From Prorocentrum cordatum (taxonomy: Eukaryota > Sar > Dinophyceae > Prorocentrales > Prorocentraceae): a stretch of 64,000 nucleotides of DNA. The position numbers were made by a program, and so were the translations under genes. Below, piece after piece: positions 39,885 to 50,322 of this stretch. A model generated the notes under the pieces. That model searched no databases. It saw only the letters and a program-made list of their open reading frames with translations, and was not told the DNA's origin. Location of the stretch: assembly GCA_963575745.1 (NCBI GenBank), contig CAUYUJ010020604.1:445748-509747 (forward strand), given 5' to 3'. How positions within the stretch are numbered: position 1 is the stretch's first letter; every line of letters starts with the position of its first letter.

Positions 39885-39914
39885 GGGAGGAGGAGGAGGA
39901 GGAGGAGGAGGAGG

Positions 39915-39956
<42 letters not shown>

Positions 39957-40050
39957 GAGGAGGAGGAGGAGGAGGAGGAGGAGGAGGAGGAGGAGGAGGA
40001 GGAGGAGGAGGAGGAGGAGGAGGAGGAGGAGGAGGAGGAGGAGGTGTGGA
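39885..40050. repeat. (GGA)n / (GCAGGA)n microsatellite
   Basis: GGA run, a GCAGGA block at 39917-39950, then a further GGA run to about 40045. Confidence 0.97.
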
Positions 40051-40299
40051 GGAGGAGGAGTCTCTCCTCTTCCCTCCCCCTTAGGGCGCTGGGGTCCTGG
40101 CTCCTGCCTTGGTCCCGGCCCTGGCCCTGGCCCCGACCGCATCCCCACCTGCGCCTCCCGCGCCCGCTGCGAGGCCCGTGGGCCGAGCGGTGAGGGCAGG
40201 TCTCCCCCGAGCACACCGTGCTTGCACTTGGGGGCCATGAGGGGTTGGATGGGTGTGCTGGGTCTGCGGTTGGCGCCCTGCTGCTGGGCGCCCTGGGGC

Positions 40300-40935
40300 G
40301 CCTCGTGCGCGCGCTCGCGCCGGGCGCGTGTGCGCAGGTGCCGCCCGGTGCCCGCCTCGCGGGCGCCTCGCAGGCTGGTCGGGCGTGCCCCCGGTCTTGC
40401 CCGGCGCTCGCCCCCGGGGGGGGGGGCGCTTCGTGGGCTCCTCGCGCGCGGGCGCGCGTGCCCGCCCTGGGCCTCGCGACGAGCCTCGCGGCCTCCCAGG
40501 GGGCGCGCGTCGTGCGCCGGGGGTGGGCGTGCCGAGGTGTGGCCTCTGGTGCCCGCCCATGGGGGTGGGCGCCTCGGGGGGCGGGGGGTGGGCTTCCCCG
40601 GGCGCCCGCCCTGGGCCTCGTGGCCTCCCGTGGGCGCGTCGTTCTGGGCCTCCTTTTGGTGGGGTCGGGGGCCGATGCACCGGCGCTGCATCGGCGATGC
40701 GGCTCGATGAGGGGCCCAGGGTTAGTTCTTCATGCCGATGTCGCGGATGCATCACCGATGTCGCCAGTACACGGCCGAAGCATCGCCGATGCATCGGCAT
40801 CCTCCGGCCCCATCTGCTCGGACCCCATCCGGGAGGCCTCTAACTAGTCGTGCGCCGAGTGGGTGTGCCGAGGTTTGGCCTGGTGCCCGCCCGTGGGCGC
40901 CTCGTGGGCGCCTCGTGGGCGCCTCGTGCGCAGAG
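40300..40935. repeat. GGGCGCCTCG minisatellite and GATGCATCGCC phrases
   Basis: GGGCGCCTCGTGGGCGCCTC variants at 40300-40660 and 40860-40930. Between them at 40680-40800 are GCATCGGCGATGC/CATCGCCGATGC palindromic phrases. Inverse of the motif at 3045-3250. Confidence 0.8.
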
Positions 40936-41025
40936 AGCTGCGGCGCAGCCTGCACCACATAGCTCGCGCCGCACAGCCTGTACCACATAATATGTACTGC
41001 ACCACGCTGCTCGCACCGCGTAGCT
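40936..41025. repeat. ACCACATAGCTTGC minisatellite, block 1
   Basis: CACCACATAGCTCGCGCCGC and similar units of about 15 bp. Inverse of 2695-3045. Confidence 0.85.
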
Positions 41026-41495
41026 CCGTAGGGCTGGAGGAACGACAATCTCCAGTCTGGGCGTTTCAGTCTCGATGTAGAGGGGATGTAAGCAAGTGTT
41101 GAGGGGCGGCGGCGACGCGTCTGCCAGGTGATGCTCCTGGAGAAGCGTCTGGGAGCATCGTGTTGGATGTTCCTGGATAGGCTGCCGGGAACATGTTTTC
41201 CTGGCCTTTGCGGGATGAGGGGTGATAGTGATCGTTGGAATGCGTGTCAAGGCAACCCTTTTACCAAGGGTGCGTGTGAACGGTTTCGCGAGCGTTCCCT
41301 CCCACCCTCTGTGGCCAGAGCTTGACAGGAGATCGATGAAGTATGCCATCTGACAGCCCGCTTCGTAGGGCTCTGTGCGTATTAGGGCCTGCTGTGGTAG
41401 GCGTGTTTTCAGCGCATGAGGGTATCAGGGCCCTCTGCGGCGTTGGGAGTGCCACGAAGGTTCTCCACCAGAAAACTTGGAGCACTTATCAATAA
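41026..41495. other. No supported gene
   Basis: Unique-looking sequence between the two minisatellite blocks. Open frames short and on both strands. Confidence 0.45.
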
Positions 41496-41905
41496 GACCA
41501 CCGCACTGCTTTCACCACACAGCGTGCACGACACAGCTTGCGCTGCTGGTACCACATAGCTTGCACCGCAAATATTGCACTGCATACCTTACACCACACA
41601 GCTGTCACCACACCACACAGCTTGCACCACAAAAAATACATCAGATGTGTTGCGCCGCATAGCTTGCATCACATAGCTTCCACCACATAACTTGCACATA
41701 ATGGCTTACACAGCATAGCAACACACAGCGTGCACCACGTAGCTTGCACTTGCACCACACAGCTTACACATCCACCGCGCAACAATCTCTTGTGTGGGGC
41801 CTCCGCTGGCACACACATCTGCATGTACACCTGCGCAACATTAAGATCTATATATATATATATGTATATATGTATATATGTGTATGTGTATATATATGGG
41901 CACTG
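41496..41905. repeat. ACCACATAGCTTGC minisatellite, block 2, and TATA tract
   Basis: Units such as CACCACACAGCTTGCACCAC to about 41775. TATATATATGTATATATG at about 41850-41897. Confidence 0.88.
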
Positions 41906-42019
41906 ACACACACAGACTACGTACACATTGCAGGCAGCCCTATGGCTTCGCCGTACACCTTGCACTGCATCCCCGCCCCTCGCTCGGCCCACTGCTGTCC
42001 CCGCCCCGCGCCGGCCGCA

Positions 42020-42190
42020 GGGGAGGGTCAAGTTCTCGAAGGACGGGAGCCTCGTCTCGCCCTGCGGCTCACCGCGGCCCCCCGGGCAGGCGAGCTCCGC
42101 CGAGCCCCGCGCCAGACCGGGCAGTGCCAGGGGGGTCCACCACCAGTTCCATGCTCGTTCTGGGGACACCTCTGGGGCCCACCTGATGGA
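42020..42190 (+). CDS. Candidate exon, unidentified
   Basis: After CCGGCCGCAG the frame reads GRVKFSKDGSLVSPCGSPRP, then a Ser/Pro/Arg-rich stretch, then HHQFHARSGDTSGAHLMDRF. A good acceptor (pyrimidine tract then GCAG) and hydrophilic composition support it. The 3-prime part runs into TTCGACTCAGG repeats. Function unknown. Confidence 0.4.
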
Positions 42191-42285
42191 TCGATTCGAC
42201 TCAAGGTCGACTCAGGTTCGACCCAGGTTCGACTCAGGTTCGACTCGAGTCTCCGGGCGTTCGACGCAGCTTCGACGCACGAGTG
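42190..42285. repeat. TTCGACTCAGG tandem repeat
   Basis: About six units of 10-11 bp (GGTTCGACTCA, GGTTCGACCCA). Confidence 0.9.
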
Positions 42286-42604
42286 GAGCGAGTGGCTCCA
42301 GGAAGGTCCCCAGGACGAGCAGCCAACACCAGAGGGGTCACCAGTTCCTCCCGGAAGTCGAGGTTCCAGGATCGACGCTCGGAGAGGTGTTGGGAGGTGT
42401 GGGGCGTAGTCTCGAGGGGGCTCTGTAGTGTTCTTGGGGGCTCTGGAGTGCTCTTGCAACCCTCCCAGTGGTGGCCCCCTAGGCATTGCCCCAGCCGGGG
42501 GAGGGCAGGCGGGAGGTGTTAGGAGAGGGGGTTGGGCCTGGTGGACAGAGTGCCTGAGGGGCGCGCATGGCGTCCCTGGCGAGCCGGGCCCCCCCGTTCG
42601 CCTG

Positions 42605-42837
42605 TCAAGCAGTGGCGAAGCGTCCTGGCTCGCCTTATAGCCCTACCAAACAATGGTCTAAGAACTTGTTGTGGTTTTCACGGAATGTTCTTAGAACATT
42701 GCTGGCGGAGTCTGTCTTGTTTGGTCACATCGGGCTAATGTTCTAAGAACATTGTTTTGTTATTCGAACATGTTTGGGTTCTAAGAACATTTCGTAGTAG
42801 GACTATAGGAATGCCAGGACGGCCGGTCCCTGTTCAA
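42605..42837. mobile_element. MITE family E, copy 2 (233 bp, duplication GCCTG)
   Basis: Starts TCAAGCAGTGGCGAAGCGTC and ends GACGGCCGGTCCCTGTTCAA. Duplication GCCTG at 42600-42604 and 42838-42842. Same length as copy 1 at 4484-4716 and homologous throughout, including the TTCTAAGAAC palindromes. Confidence 0.95.
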
Positions 42838-43179
42838 GCCTGGGCTTTAGCGACCGAAGGCAACGCAGCTTGGCAGGCGCTCGGGATCACGCGGCCGCGA
42901 TGCCATTGGCAAAGGCACCTTCGTACTTCTCTTGTTGCCTAGGGCATCCTCCTCGCAGCACTCGCAGAGCAACTGGAGGGGGCCGGCAGGGTGGCCCTCG
43001 GGAAAATGGCGTCAGCCTGGAAACAAAGAGAGGGTGCACAGGGTTCCCTGTCATGACGTGGCTCAATGAGTCAGTTTGCTCGTGAACAAGTCTCCTCACC
43101 ACTCTGGCGCGCGAGCCCCAGTCTCCTCTTGGTCGTCCTCCTCCTTTTCCTCTGCCTCCCACTCCGCTTTCCGTTGTAG

Positions 43180-43339
43180 TGTTGACACAGGTCTGGCGTC
43201 TAGAAGCTACCATCGGGGGCTCGTTCGGCTCATCACCCCCTTCCTTCCGGGATCAGCAGATTTCTTGGTGCTTGATTCTGGAGGCTCAGAAGCTCTCTGC
43301 CCTCCTGCTCGCCCAAGTTCCTTCATCCTGGAAGGGTTA
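43180..43339 (+). CDS. Coding-like segment, unidentified
   Basis: The frame reads LEATIGGSFGSSPPSFRDQQ then ISWCLILEAQKLSALLLAQV and PSSWKGY, ending exactly where a family L element starts (TA at 43338). Not recognised. Confidence 0.3.
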
Positions 43340-43528
43340 CGGTAGGTTCATGCGGCGTTGGCACGCCGGTTGAATTCTGCGACGCGGCAGCGCCGATGGA
43401 CACGGTAACGCTGCTGGACCCGATCGGATTCAACCTTTGACGATCGGGGCCGCGATCGATTCAAGGTCGAACGATCGATGCGGTGACAACATCTTCTGCG
43501 CGCGCCGACGCCGCGCGAGCTTTTTGCG
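43340..43528. mobile_element. MITE family L, copy 2 (right end degraded)
   Basis: The left end CGGTAGGTTCATGCGGCGTT follows TA. The interior has GATTCAACCTTTGACGATCG and GATTCAAGGTCGAACGATCG. The right end CGCGCGCCGACGCCGCG is recognisable, but the terminal TA is lost. Confidence 0.75.
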
Positions 43529-43664
43529 TCGGCGGCTAGGCAGAGTGCCTGCGCTGGCGAGAAGCTACCCAAACGGGGGTGCCGTTGCAGCGACTGGTGC
43601 CACCGTGCAGGGAGAGAGGGAGAAGGAAGAGAGCGGCCGAACGAGGGAGGGCCGCGAAGCCGCC

Positions 43665-43728
43665 CAGGAGGAGGAGGAGGAGGAGGAGGAGGAGGAGGAG
43701 GAGGAGGAGGAGGAGGAGGAGGAGGAGG
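43665..43728. repeat. (GGA)n microsatellite
   Basis: Pure GGA run bracketed by near-identical CGAAGCCGCC sequences (about 43652 and 43736), so the repeat sits inside a small duplication. Confidence 0.95.
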
Positions 43729-43888
43729 GGGGCCGCGAAGCCGCCCGAAATTCCGTCGCACGTTGGGGGGCCCATGCTCCCGAGGGCGATCCTCTCGGGA
43801 GCATCGCCCTGCCTCTCGAGGCACGCGCAGGCCCCCGAGCGCCCGCCTGTCTCGCTGGCCGCCACTACTTCAGAGCGTAAATTACCTA

Positions 43889-44076
43889 CGGTAGGTTCGC
43901 GTCGTGTCGACCGTCGGCGACCCCGCCCGCGGCGTTCAAGGTTGAACGCCGCCGGCGACCCAGAATCGATCGATGTGGAACGATCGGACGTTGCGGAGAG
44001 GGCCGATCGTTCAAGGTTGAACGATCCCTGCGGTGTCAGAAACCAACGCCGGGGTCGACACGACGCGAACCTGCCG
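43889..44076. mobile_element. MITE family L, copy 3 (188 bp, TA-flanked)
   Basis: CGGTAGGTTCGCGTCGTGTC and GACACGACGCGAACCTGCCG are near-perfect inverted ends. TA at 43887-43888 and 44077-44078. Inside are GTTCAAGGTTGAAC palindromes twice. The best preserved member of the family. Confidence 0.92.
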
Positions 44077-44224
44077 TACCCCGCTTTCGCTTCCGGGCAA
44101 AACCAAGCCATACCACGCGCCTCCTCGTCAAGCGGCCTGACCAGTACAGGATGCGATTTGGCATCGTTTGGTATCTCCTGGAGGCGAGGGTGGTCAAAAG
44201 CGAGGCAGGTTTGTTTTCCCCCTA

Positions 44225-44298
44225 TTACTGCCGATCATGTTTTGGAGCGTGTTCCATCTTTCTTCCAGGATCCGCCTGTAGGGGGACATGCCCGGCCC
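44225..44298 (+). mobile_element. Introner-like MITE family A, degraded right half
   Basis: CCGCCTGTAGGGGGACATGC then CCGGCCCAA matches the family A right end, preceded by ATGTTTTGGAGCGTGTT, which matches the interior at about 26425-26440. No left end or duplication. Confidence 0.65.
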
Positions 44299-44299
44299 A

Positions 44300-44518
44300 A
44301 TCCCGCCCTCGCCGATCCACGATGCGAGGTTCGGGGTCGGAGGTGTTCGGCGTTTCCGTGGGCTCTCGGTGGCTCTCCAGCCTCGGGATGCCCTGCAGCG
44401 GCTGCGCCTCGCCGAGAGCATTCCGGAGTTGCTAGTGCGCTCGGGAGGTGCAGGATCCTGGCAGATCGAGTGTCTCGGGGAAGCGGGCACACACTTCTCA
44501 CTGCTCCATTGCAGGGTA
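44300..44518 (+). CDS. Candidate exon right of a family A relic, unidentified
   Basis: The frame reads FRGLSVALQPRDALQRLRLA, ESIPELLVRSGGAGSWQIEC and LGEAGTHFSLLHCR, ending at CATTGCAGG/GTAACC, a plausible donor. Good amphipathic composition. A preceding coding-like stretch at 44095-44215 (GCDLASFGISWRRGWSKARQ then GTTTGT) could be the exon before it, which would put the family A relic in the intron. Function unknown. Confidence 0.4.
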
Positions 44519-44519
44519 A

Positions 44520-45451
44520 CCAGATGCGACATCTGGGTGTCCTATTGTCGAGCAGCAGGCGTCTGAGATGCTTGCGATTGGCACCGCCGATGTGCCTGTG
44601 TGGCATTGAAGCGTCCACTGATCTCCCTTGGGCAGGCTCGGTGGAGCAGTTTTGATGCCGTGCGAAACGCAGCGCTGCGGTATCATGTAGTCGTAGCGGG
44701 CATAGCCACAAGGCTGCACGATTGCTGCGTCTCTTTTTGGAGACCTCTTCAGGGCTTCTGGGTATCTTTCTTGAGGGCTTCTTGAGAGTCGTCGAGCTAT
44801 CTCAGGCGCGATGGTTCAACCGAGCTCTTCCGATGAGTCTCTACAGATAATGTGAGGGTCGTCTGAGCGGGTCTCGTGGGCGTCTTCAAGCCCTCTTGGG
44901 GTGGTCACCGTCGTAGGGGTTGTTTGGCTTCTCTTTGGGCCATCTAAGGCCGTCTTGGTGGATTTGGGGTTCTCTGAGCCGTCTTGAGGCTTTGTGGAAC
45001 CTTCCGTTCCTGTGTTGTTCTGAGGCCGAGACGTTCCGGAAACAATACATGCTTGCAGGGATCTTTGGGCGTTTCTTGTAGATGTTGCGCAGATGAGTAG
45101 TGTAGCCTCCTTGAATTGGCCCAGAGGCATCTTGTAGCTGTCTTGTGTCTTGGGGTGGTCCTGCGCCGCATTTCGGCTATCTAGGGGAAATATCGCAAGG
45201 GAACAACGAGATTATACATCTATTGTGTTATTGTCCAGCCCAGGGACAACGCCTGGCCGTCTAGCTGCAGCGGGACACATACCAACGACACCGCCGCAAG
45301 GTAGTGTTTCGTGCAGCAGGCCTCGAATTCTAGACGCTTCGCTTGTCCCCATCCGCCCATTCAGAAACAATGCCCGGGCGAGTTGCAAGAGGAGGAGGAG
45401 GAGGAGGAGTAGGAGAAGCAGGAATGCGGAGGAATGAAGGAATGATGAATA
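44520..45451. other. Intergenic phrases, no supported gene
   Basis: CTTGGGG/GGCCATCT phrases at 44850-45010 and a (GGA)n tract at about 45391-45412. Nothing convincing. Confidence 0.45.
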
Positions 45452-46076
45452 TTAGGCGAAGGTGAGCAAAAGGAAGATGAGTGGAAGAAAGGTGTTAGAC
45501 ATGACGCACTCCAGACCACCTCCGCCCAGAGGACTGGTGGGATTACGGACACCGCAGGCCTTAAGACATTCCGGTGCAGGGCGCCATCGGTCTCTTGGAA
45601 GGAGGGTCCAGTTTGAGGCAGAACGCCGACATTCTAATGACCACAGTATCGCAATTTCGGCTGAGCGCAGGGGGGGAGGGTAGAGTAGTAGAGTGGCTGG
45701 GTCGATAGTCCAAACAGGACTGGGGTCACGGCTTGAGATGGCCAGCTGGTGTTTCCGATCTTGTTTGAACAGTTTCAGTTGTGGAGGAGGTGGATGAGGT
45801 GGATCACCAAGCCAGCGACTCAGCGTCGGGCTCGACATGCGAGAGCGCGGCCGCATGGGGTCATTTGAATTTGAGGAATGAGTCACCAAGCACTGTGTCG
45901 TGGATCGTGCAGTAGCAGACGGAGATATTGTGATGCCATGTTGTGGCTGGCCCCGAACTTCCGACGCGCAGTTCACAGTCGATCGCACAGGGGTTCGTCG
46001 ACAAGCCAATGGGGTTGACGGGCCCCAGCATTTAATGAAATCATTTGAAATGGGTTTTTCTGTCGCTCCGCCCTCT
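45452..46076 (-). CDS. Long reverse-strand reading frame, truncated by the gap, unidentified
   Basis: Read on the minus strand from the N gap to a stop at 45452, about 208 codons without a stop in sequence that is not strongly GC-biased. It begins EGGATEKPISNDFIKCWGPS and later reads LKLFKQDRKHQLAISSRDPS and TLLPRDRWRPAPECLKACGV. Rich in Pro, Ser and Thr. The N-terminus lies in or beyond the gap. No domain recognised. It may be antisense to an old retroelement. Confidence 0.35.
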
Positions 46077-46176
46077 NNNNNNNNNNNNNNNNNNNNNNNN
46101 NNNNNNNNNNNNNNNNNNNNNNNNNNNNNNNNNNNNNNNNNNNNNNNNNNNNNNNNNNNNNNNNNNNNNNNNNNNN
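46077..46176. other. Assembly gap, 100 N
   Basis: Exactly 100 unknown bases. Its right edge is (GGA)n (46177-46250), so the repeat probably stopped the assembly. True length unknown. Confidence 1.
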
Positions 46177-46250
46177 GGGGAGGAGGAGGAGGAAGAGGAG
46201 GAGGAGGAGGAGGAGGAGGAGGAGGAGCAGCAGCAGGAGCAGGAGGAGGC
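46177..46250. repeat. (GGA)n at the gap edge
   Basis: GGA with a few GCA units; probably continues into the gap. Confidence 0.95.
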
Positions 46251-46294
46251 AGGAGGAGGGCGACGACGAGGACGAGGATGCAGCACGCAGGCTT

Positions 46295-46792
46295 GGCAGA
46301 TCTATCCCGTTCCAGGTCCGTGGGTCGCTCATGCCTCAATATTTGCGATACCTCGGGGCGCCTTGGGGCCCTCGCGGGCTATCTGAGAGTCATGCTGGGG
46401 ACATGCCGTCCGCTTCGAGTTGTGGATGCCCTCGAGGGGGCCGTCTTGGAGGCCTCTTGGCCCCCCCTTGGCCGCCCTGCGGCGACCCGATGGGAGTCCC
46501 ATGGCTGCCCCGAGCGGACGGGAGGCCGATGTCGGACGGGGCCGGGCCGAGGACAAGCTTTCCAGAGCGTTCCGGAACGCTCTCAGAGCGTTCCAGAACG
46601 CTCTGAGAAGGCCTCCAAGACGGCCCCCAAGAAGCCTCCAAGACGGCCCCCCAGAGGGCATCCACAACTCAAAGCGGACGGAATGTCCCCAACATGACTC
46701 TCAGATAGCCCGCGAGGGCCCCAAGGCGCCCCGAGGTATCGCAAATGTTGAAGCATGAGCGACCCACGGACCTGGAACGGGATAGATCTGCC
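46295..46792. repeat. Long inverted repeat, arms about 168 bp
   Basis: 46295-46462 (GGCAGATCTATCCCGTTCCA to GGAGGCCTCTTGG) is the inverse of 46624-46792 with few mismatches. The 160-bp centre holds GCGTTCCGGAACGC and GCGTTCCAGAACGC palindromes. It could fold into one large hairpin. Both arms contain GGCCGTCTTGGAGGCC phrases. Confidence 0.92.
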
Positions 46793-46914
46793 GGAACGCT
46801 CTCAGAGCGTTCCAGAACGCTCTGAGAAGGTCGCGGCGCCCGAGACATCCTCCAGAGCCGCCGGATCTCAGAGATTCTCGATGCATCTTCGTCCAAAGTG
46901 TCCTCGTCCTGGCC
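46543..46914. repeat. Repeat J, copy 1 (interrupted)
   Basis: GAGCGTTCCGGAACGCTCT with flanking AGCGTTCCAGAACGCTCTGA occurs at about 46565-46610 and again at 46793-46829, with the right arm of the long inverted repeat between them. The remainder, CGGCGCCCGAGACA through GATCTCAGAGATTCTCGAT, matches 63303-63438. So the inverted-repeat arm entered J and duplicated about 38 bp. Confidence 0.7.
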
Positions 46915-47477
46915 TCGTCTTACGATGCGGCACCTTTTCGGCTGGGCACCGCGGGCTCCCCTGGCAGGCAGCAGCGGGGGGGACAGGGGCTGCAGGGTCA
47001 GGAGCCACGTGGCAGCAGGTGCCAAAGGCAGCAGGGCGGCAGCCCAACAGGAGGCAGTTTGATGGCAGGGCAGTCCCCTGGGGGCCTGCGGCTAGTGAGG
47101 CCTCTCGCAGCGCCAACGTATCCGGGCACAGCAAAGAACCACGACCACAGCTGAGTGGATTTTTCGCGAGAGCCGCCTCCGGGGAGAATCCATTGGCCTC
47201 GACATTGAGCACTCTGGTTGTGGTTGTGGTAGGTTTGGCCGTCCTGGGACGCCACATCGACCAGTACGGAGCTGGTTTCGGTGTCCGACCACTTTTGGCA
47301 TGCGCGAGGCACCTCCCAGAGTGTTTCCTCGATGTGGTTGTGGTCGCTTGCTGTCCCCGCAGTGTATCTTATCTCGCAGGCGGCGGCGGCTGCAACGCTG
47401 CCTCCGCGTCGCGTGCCATGCCATCCGCGGGCCCAGCACCTCGAGACCAACAGAGACCAGCACCCCTTCACGGTTGA
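46755..47477 (+). CDS. Long open frame, doubtful
   Basis: 240 codons open. The first third is translated repeat J. The remainder includes SGFFARAASGENPLASTLST then LVVVVVGLAVLGRHIDQYGA, with a possible hydrophobic segment. The minus strand is also open here. At best 47080-47420 is coding. Confidence 0.2.
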   Translation: MSDPRTWNGIDLPERSQSVPERSEKVAAPETSSRAAGSQRFSMHLRPKCPRPGLVLRCGTFSAGHRGLPWQAAAGGTGAAGSGATWQQVPKAAGRQPNRRQFDGRAVPWGPAASEASRSANVSGHSKEPRPQLSGFFARAASGENPLASTLSTLVVVVVGLAVLGRHIDQYGAGFGVRPLLACARHLPECFLDVVVVACCPRSVSYLAGGGGCNAASASRAMPSAGPAPRDQQRPAPLHG

Positions 47478-47599
47478 TTTTCTGCGTATGCAGCAAGCTA
47501 CGATCTGGCTATCGTGAGTCCCCCTCTGAGAATTGAACTCTTACGATTTACTACATGGCAGAGACCCATCGCGATCCGCACGCGATTCGAGCTCAGCCA

Positions 47600-47695
47600 T
47601 CATTGTTCTCAGCAATCCTTTGGTGTTGGGTGCTCGTTTTGAAGAGACAGTCCCCGCGTTCTCTCCTCGTCCCGCTGCCCCCTTCCCCCCTCCTG

Positions 47696-47733
<38 letters not shown>

Positions 47734-47743
47734 GTCATCATCG

Positions 47744-47777
<34 letters not shown>

Positions 47778-47785
47778 AATCGTCG

Positions 47786-47822
<37 letters not shown>

Positions 47823-47826
47823 TATT

Positions 47827-47871
<45 letters not shown>

Positions 47872-47905
47872 GTCATCGTCATCGTCATCATCGTCATCGC
47901 CCTTT
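47600..47905. repeat. Satellite header plus (ATC)n
   Basis: TTTGGTGTTGGGTGCTCGTT and GAAGAGACAGTCCCCGCGTT are the header seen before the 89-bp arrays, followed by CCT-rich sequence and (ATC)n at 47697-47905 instead of the usual short pyrimidine stretch. Confidence 0.92.
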
Positions 47906-48365
47906 CAGTACACCCCTCACACGCTTCGTGGCTCCATAGGGAGCCCCACCGAAGGCCCAAGCGTCAGCGTTCGCATGCTGCCACCGCACCCATCTTGGAA
48001 CACCCCTCACACGTTTCGTGGCTCCATAGGGGGCCCCACCGAAGGACCAAATGCTAGCGTTCGCATGCGGCCACCGCACCCATTTCGGCACACCTCTCAC
48101 AAGCTTTGTGGCTCCACAGGGAGCCCCACCGAAGGTCCAAATGCCAGCGTTAGCATGCGGCCACCGCACCCATTTTGGCACACCCCTCAAATGTTTCGTG
48201 GCTCAATAGGGGTCCCACCGAAGGCCCAAATGCCAGCGTTCGCATGCGGCCGCCGCACCCATTTTGGCACACCCCTCACACGTTTGGTAGCCCCATAGGG
48301 AGCTCATCCGAATGCGGTGCATACAACGACTGTATTCACAACTGCATATGGTCATGTCCTTCGCC
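47905..48365 (+). repeat. 89-bp satellite, diverged block (about 4.5 units) with tail
   Basis: Units contain CACCCCTCACACG, TTCGTGGCTCCATAGGG, GCCCCACCGAAGG and CGTTCGCATGCNGCCACCGC. The block ends with TATTCACAACTGCATATGGT then CCTTCGCCAGG, the tail seen after the arrays at 52 and 54 kb. Confidence 0.92.
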
Positions 48366-48369
48366 AGGC

Positions 48370-49380
48370 TAATTTGTTTTCCCAGATCGAGTCGGTGGAA
48401 CAGAGGTTGTGGCCGCTTGCTCCGTTAGTTGCTGGCCTCTCGAGCCCCCGACTCGACAGAATCTGATTCGAGAAGGAAATTGTCTCGGGGTGTGCTGGGC
48501 TTGGGCGAAAGTTCACAGGAGTTCGCTGGGCTGTGGCCACTGGCCAAGTGGCCAACAAACAGTTCGCCACCCGCGTGTTCTGGGGCTCCGGCTTAAAGCC
48601 AGCTCCCTCAACGTCACGTGCGTTTGCACGATTTGTTTAGGCAGTTACGTTGTGTCTGAAGTGTCCTGGGCTTGTGCTTGACGAACCTTGCCTTCAGCAC
48701 GCGGCAGCGCAAAAGTTGGTCTCGAGGCGATTGTCTAAGGGGTCATGACTCGTCTCACGAAAGTCCTTCCCCTTCAAGGTGGGCCCTAGATCGCTTGTGG
48801 TTCGTCAGTGGGCACTTGGAGAAAGATCTGGTACAACATTCACTTGCCGCTGTCGGGTAGCTCCATACTTATTGCGATGGGTGCTTTAGTTTTTGCGGTC
48901 CGTAGCGTATCCTTGTCGGTGCTGCTGGATTCTTTTCGAGGCGCTGGTCGGGATGCCAGGAAGGGGGCCCAGGGCCGCTTTTGAGAGAGCTCGTGAGGGG
49001 GCGACTCGAGTCATGCTTCTCTTCCGCGCTGAGCGCGAGCGAAGTTGGACTACAACGCGCTTCAAGTCTTAACGCATGACATTCGCTGGCTGCACCCGCC
49101 AACGGATGCAGGAGGCGGAGTTGACGACTGGGATCAGGGGTTGAGTTATCAGATGAGCGGCGTATGCCGACTGCACCAGCGTAAACATACCAAACATGCG
49201 CAGTAATGCCTTCTCTGTCTCTCTCTCTCTCTCTGCGTAGGGTGGTTTGTATTGCTCTTGGTTGCATTGGCTGTGAACTCACTTGGCCTCATGAGAAGAT
49301 GGCATTCGAGTCGCCCCTTCCGCATGTGTCTGTATCTCTGCCCCTATGCGCCTTCGTGTGTGATTTTAAGTGTTTGTGTA
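48370..49380. other. No supported gene
   Basis: Unique-looking sequence of moderate GC. Short frames such as 48672-48860 have ordinary composition but no splice or motif support. TCTCTCTCTC at about 49217-49233. Confidence 0.4.
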
Positions 49381-49490
49381 TGTTGTTTGTTTCAGTGTAT
49401 GTGTGTTTGTGCGTGGGGGGCTCCGAGGGTGAGTGTGTGTTCTGCGGGCTAGATTAAATGTGTGTGTGTGTGTTTGTGTATGTGCTATGG
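49380..49490. repeat. (GT)n-rich tract
   Basis: TGTGTTTGTGTATGTG-type sequence. Confidence 0.85.
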
Positions 49491-49499
49491 TGGGGACCA

Positions 49500-50070
49500 C
49501 GTTGCTGGCGGCTTCCATGGCGCTAATGGTCTTCGCGGACGTTGCTCGCCGACACCGTCCTCGCGCTGCGAATCGATTGCAGCAGATACACGATTTGTTT
49601 GGCGCATAGGTTACCGGTTGCCCAGCCAGCTGCCTTTGTTCTGCTTTTCTCCCCTCCTTCCCTCCCGCTTGCTGCTGCCGTTGCCTTTCTTGTCGCCGTG
49701 TTTCGGCCGGCCCTTGTCGCGCCTTCGGCGTGTTCGACTGGGCCTAGGACCTCCTTGTTTGGGCGCTCGCCGGGCTCCCCGAAGGTGTAGGCGCCGTTGT
49801 GGCATGCCGTCCAGGTCCTTTTTTTTTCTCCGCCCCCTGCCCCTGCTGCCTGTCTGCGCTCTCGTTTTGTTCCCGCGTTTCCTGTTCTTGCCCGGTCCGT
49901 CTTTGCTGCTCGGAGGTCCTGTTTGGACTGGAACAAGGTTGCCAGCTTCGCGCGCACTAGAACACAAGGTGGTATATTTGGTATGCGCGTATCCTGCCTT
50001 GGCTTACGTAACCCGCTTACTGCCGTCATGCGTCATGAGCGTGTCGAAGTACAAATCTGTGACAAGTGTG
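49500..50070. other. Open on both strands, coding strand unclear
   Basis: The plus strand is hydrophobic (AAAVAFLVAVFRPALVAPSA). The minus strand is long (168 codons, 50029 to 49523) and charged (KQDLRAAKTDRARTGNAGTK). No motif decides. Confidence 0.3.
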
Positions 50071-50074
50071 TATG

Positions 50075-50190
50075 TGTGCGTGCGTGCGTGCGTGCATGTA
50101 TGTGTGCGTGTGTTGGTGTGTTTGTGCGTGTGTTTGTGTGTGTGTGTGTGTGTTTGTGTCTGTGTGTGCGCACGTGTGTGTGTGTCATAA
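50075..50190. repeat. (TG)n tract
   Basis: TGTGTGCGTGCGTGCG to TGTGTGTGTGTC: alternating purine-pyrimidine DNA. Confidence 0.95.
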
Positions 50191-50322
50191 GAGATGTTGG
50201 TCTTCGATTTCGATAGTTTGCCCGCATCGCACGGGCGGGGGATGTGCGCTCTCTGCCCGCTCCAAAGATGGGTGGCCGACTTTGTTTGCTTCCCGATGTC
50301 GGTCTGGACGTTTGGCTTAGCC

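Noticed and set aside
39532-40710. A 392-codon plus-strand frame
   Set aside because: It crosses a (GGA)n microsatellite and GGGCGCCTCG repeats; residues are only those the repeats can encode.
42190-42285. tRNA T-loop-like GGTTCGACCC and GGTTCGACTC
   Set aside because: Part of a TTCGACTCAGG tandem repeat; no acceptor, D or anticodon stems around it.
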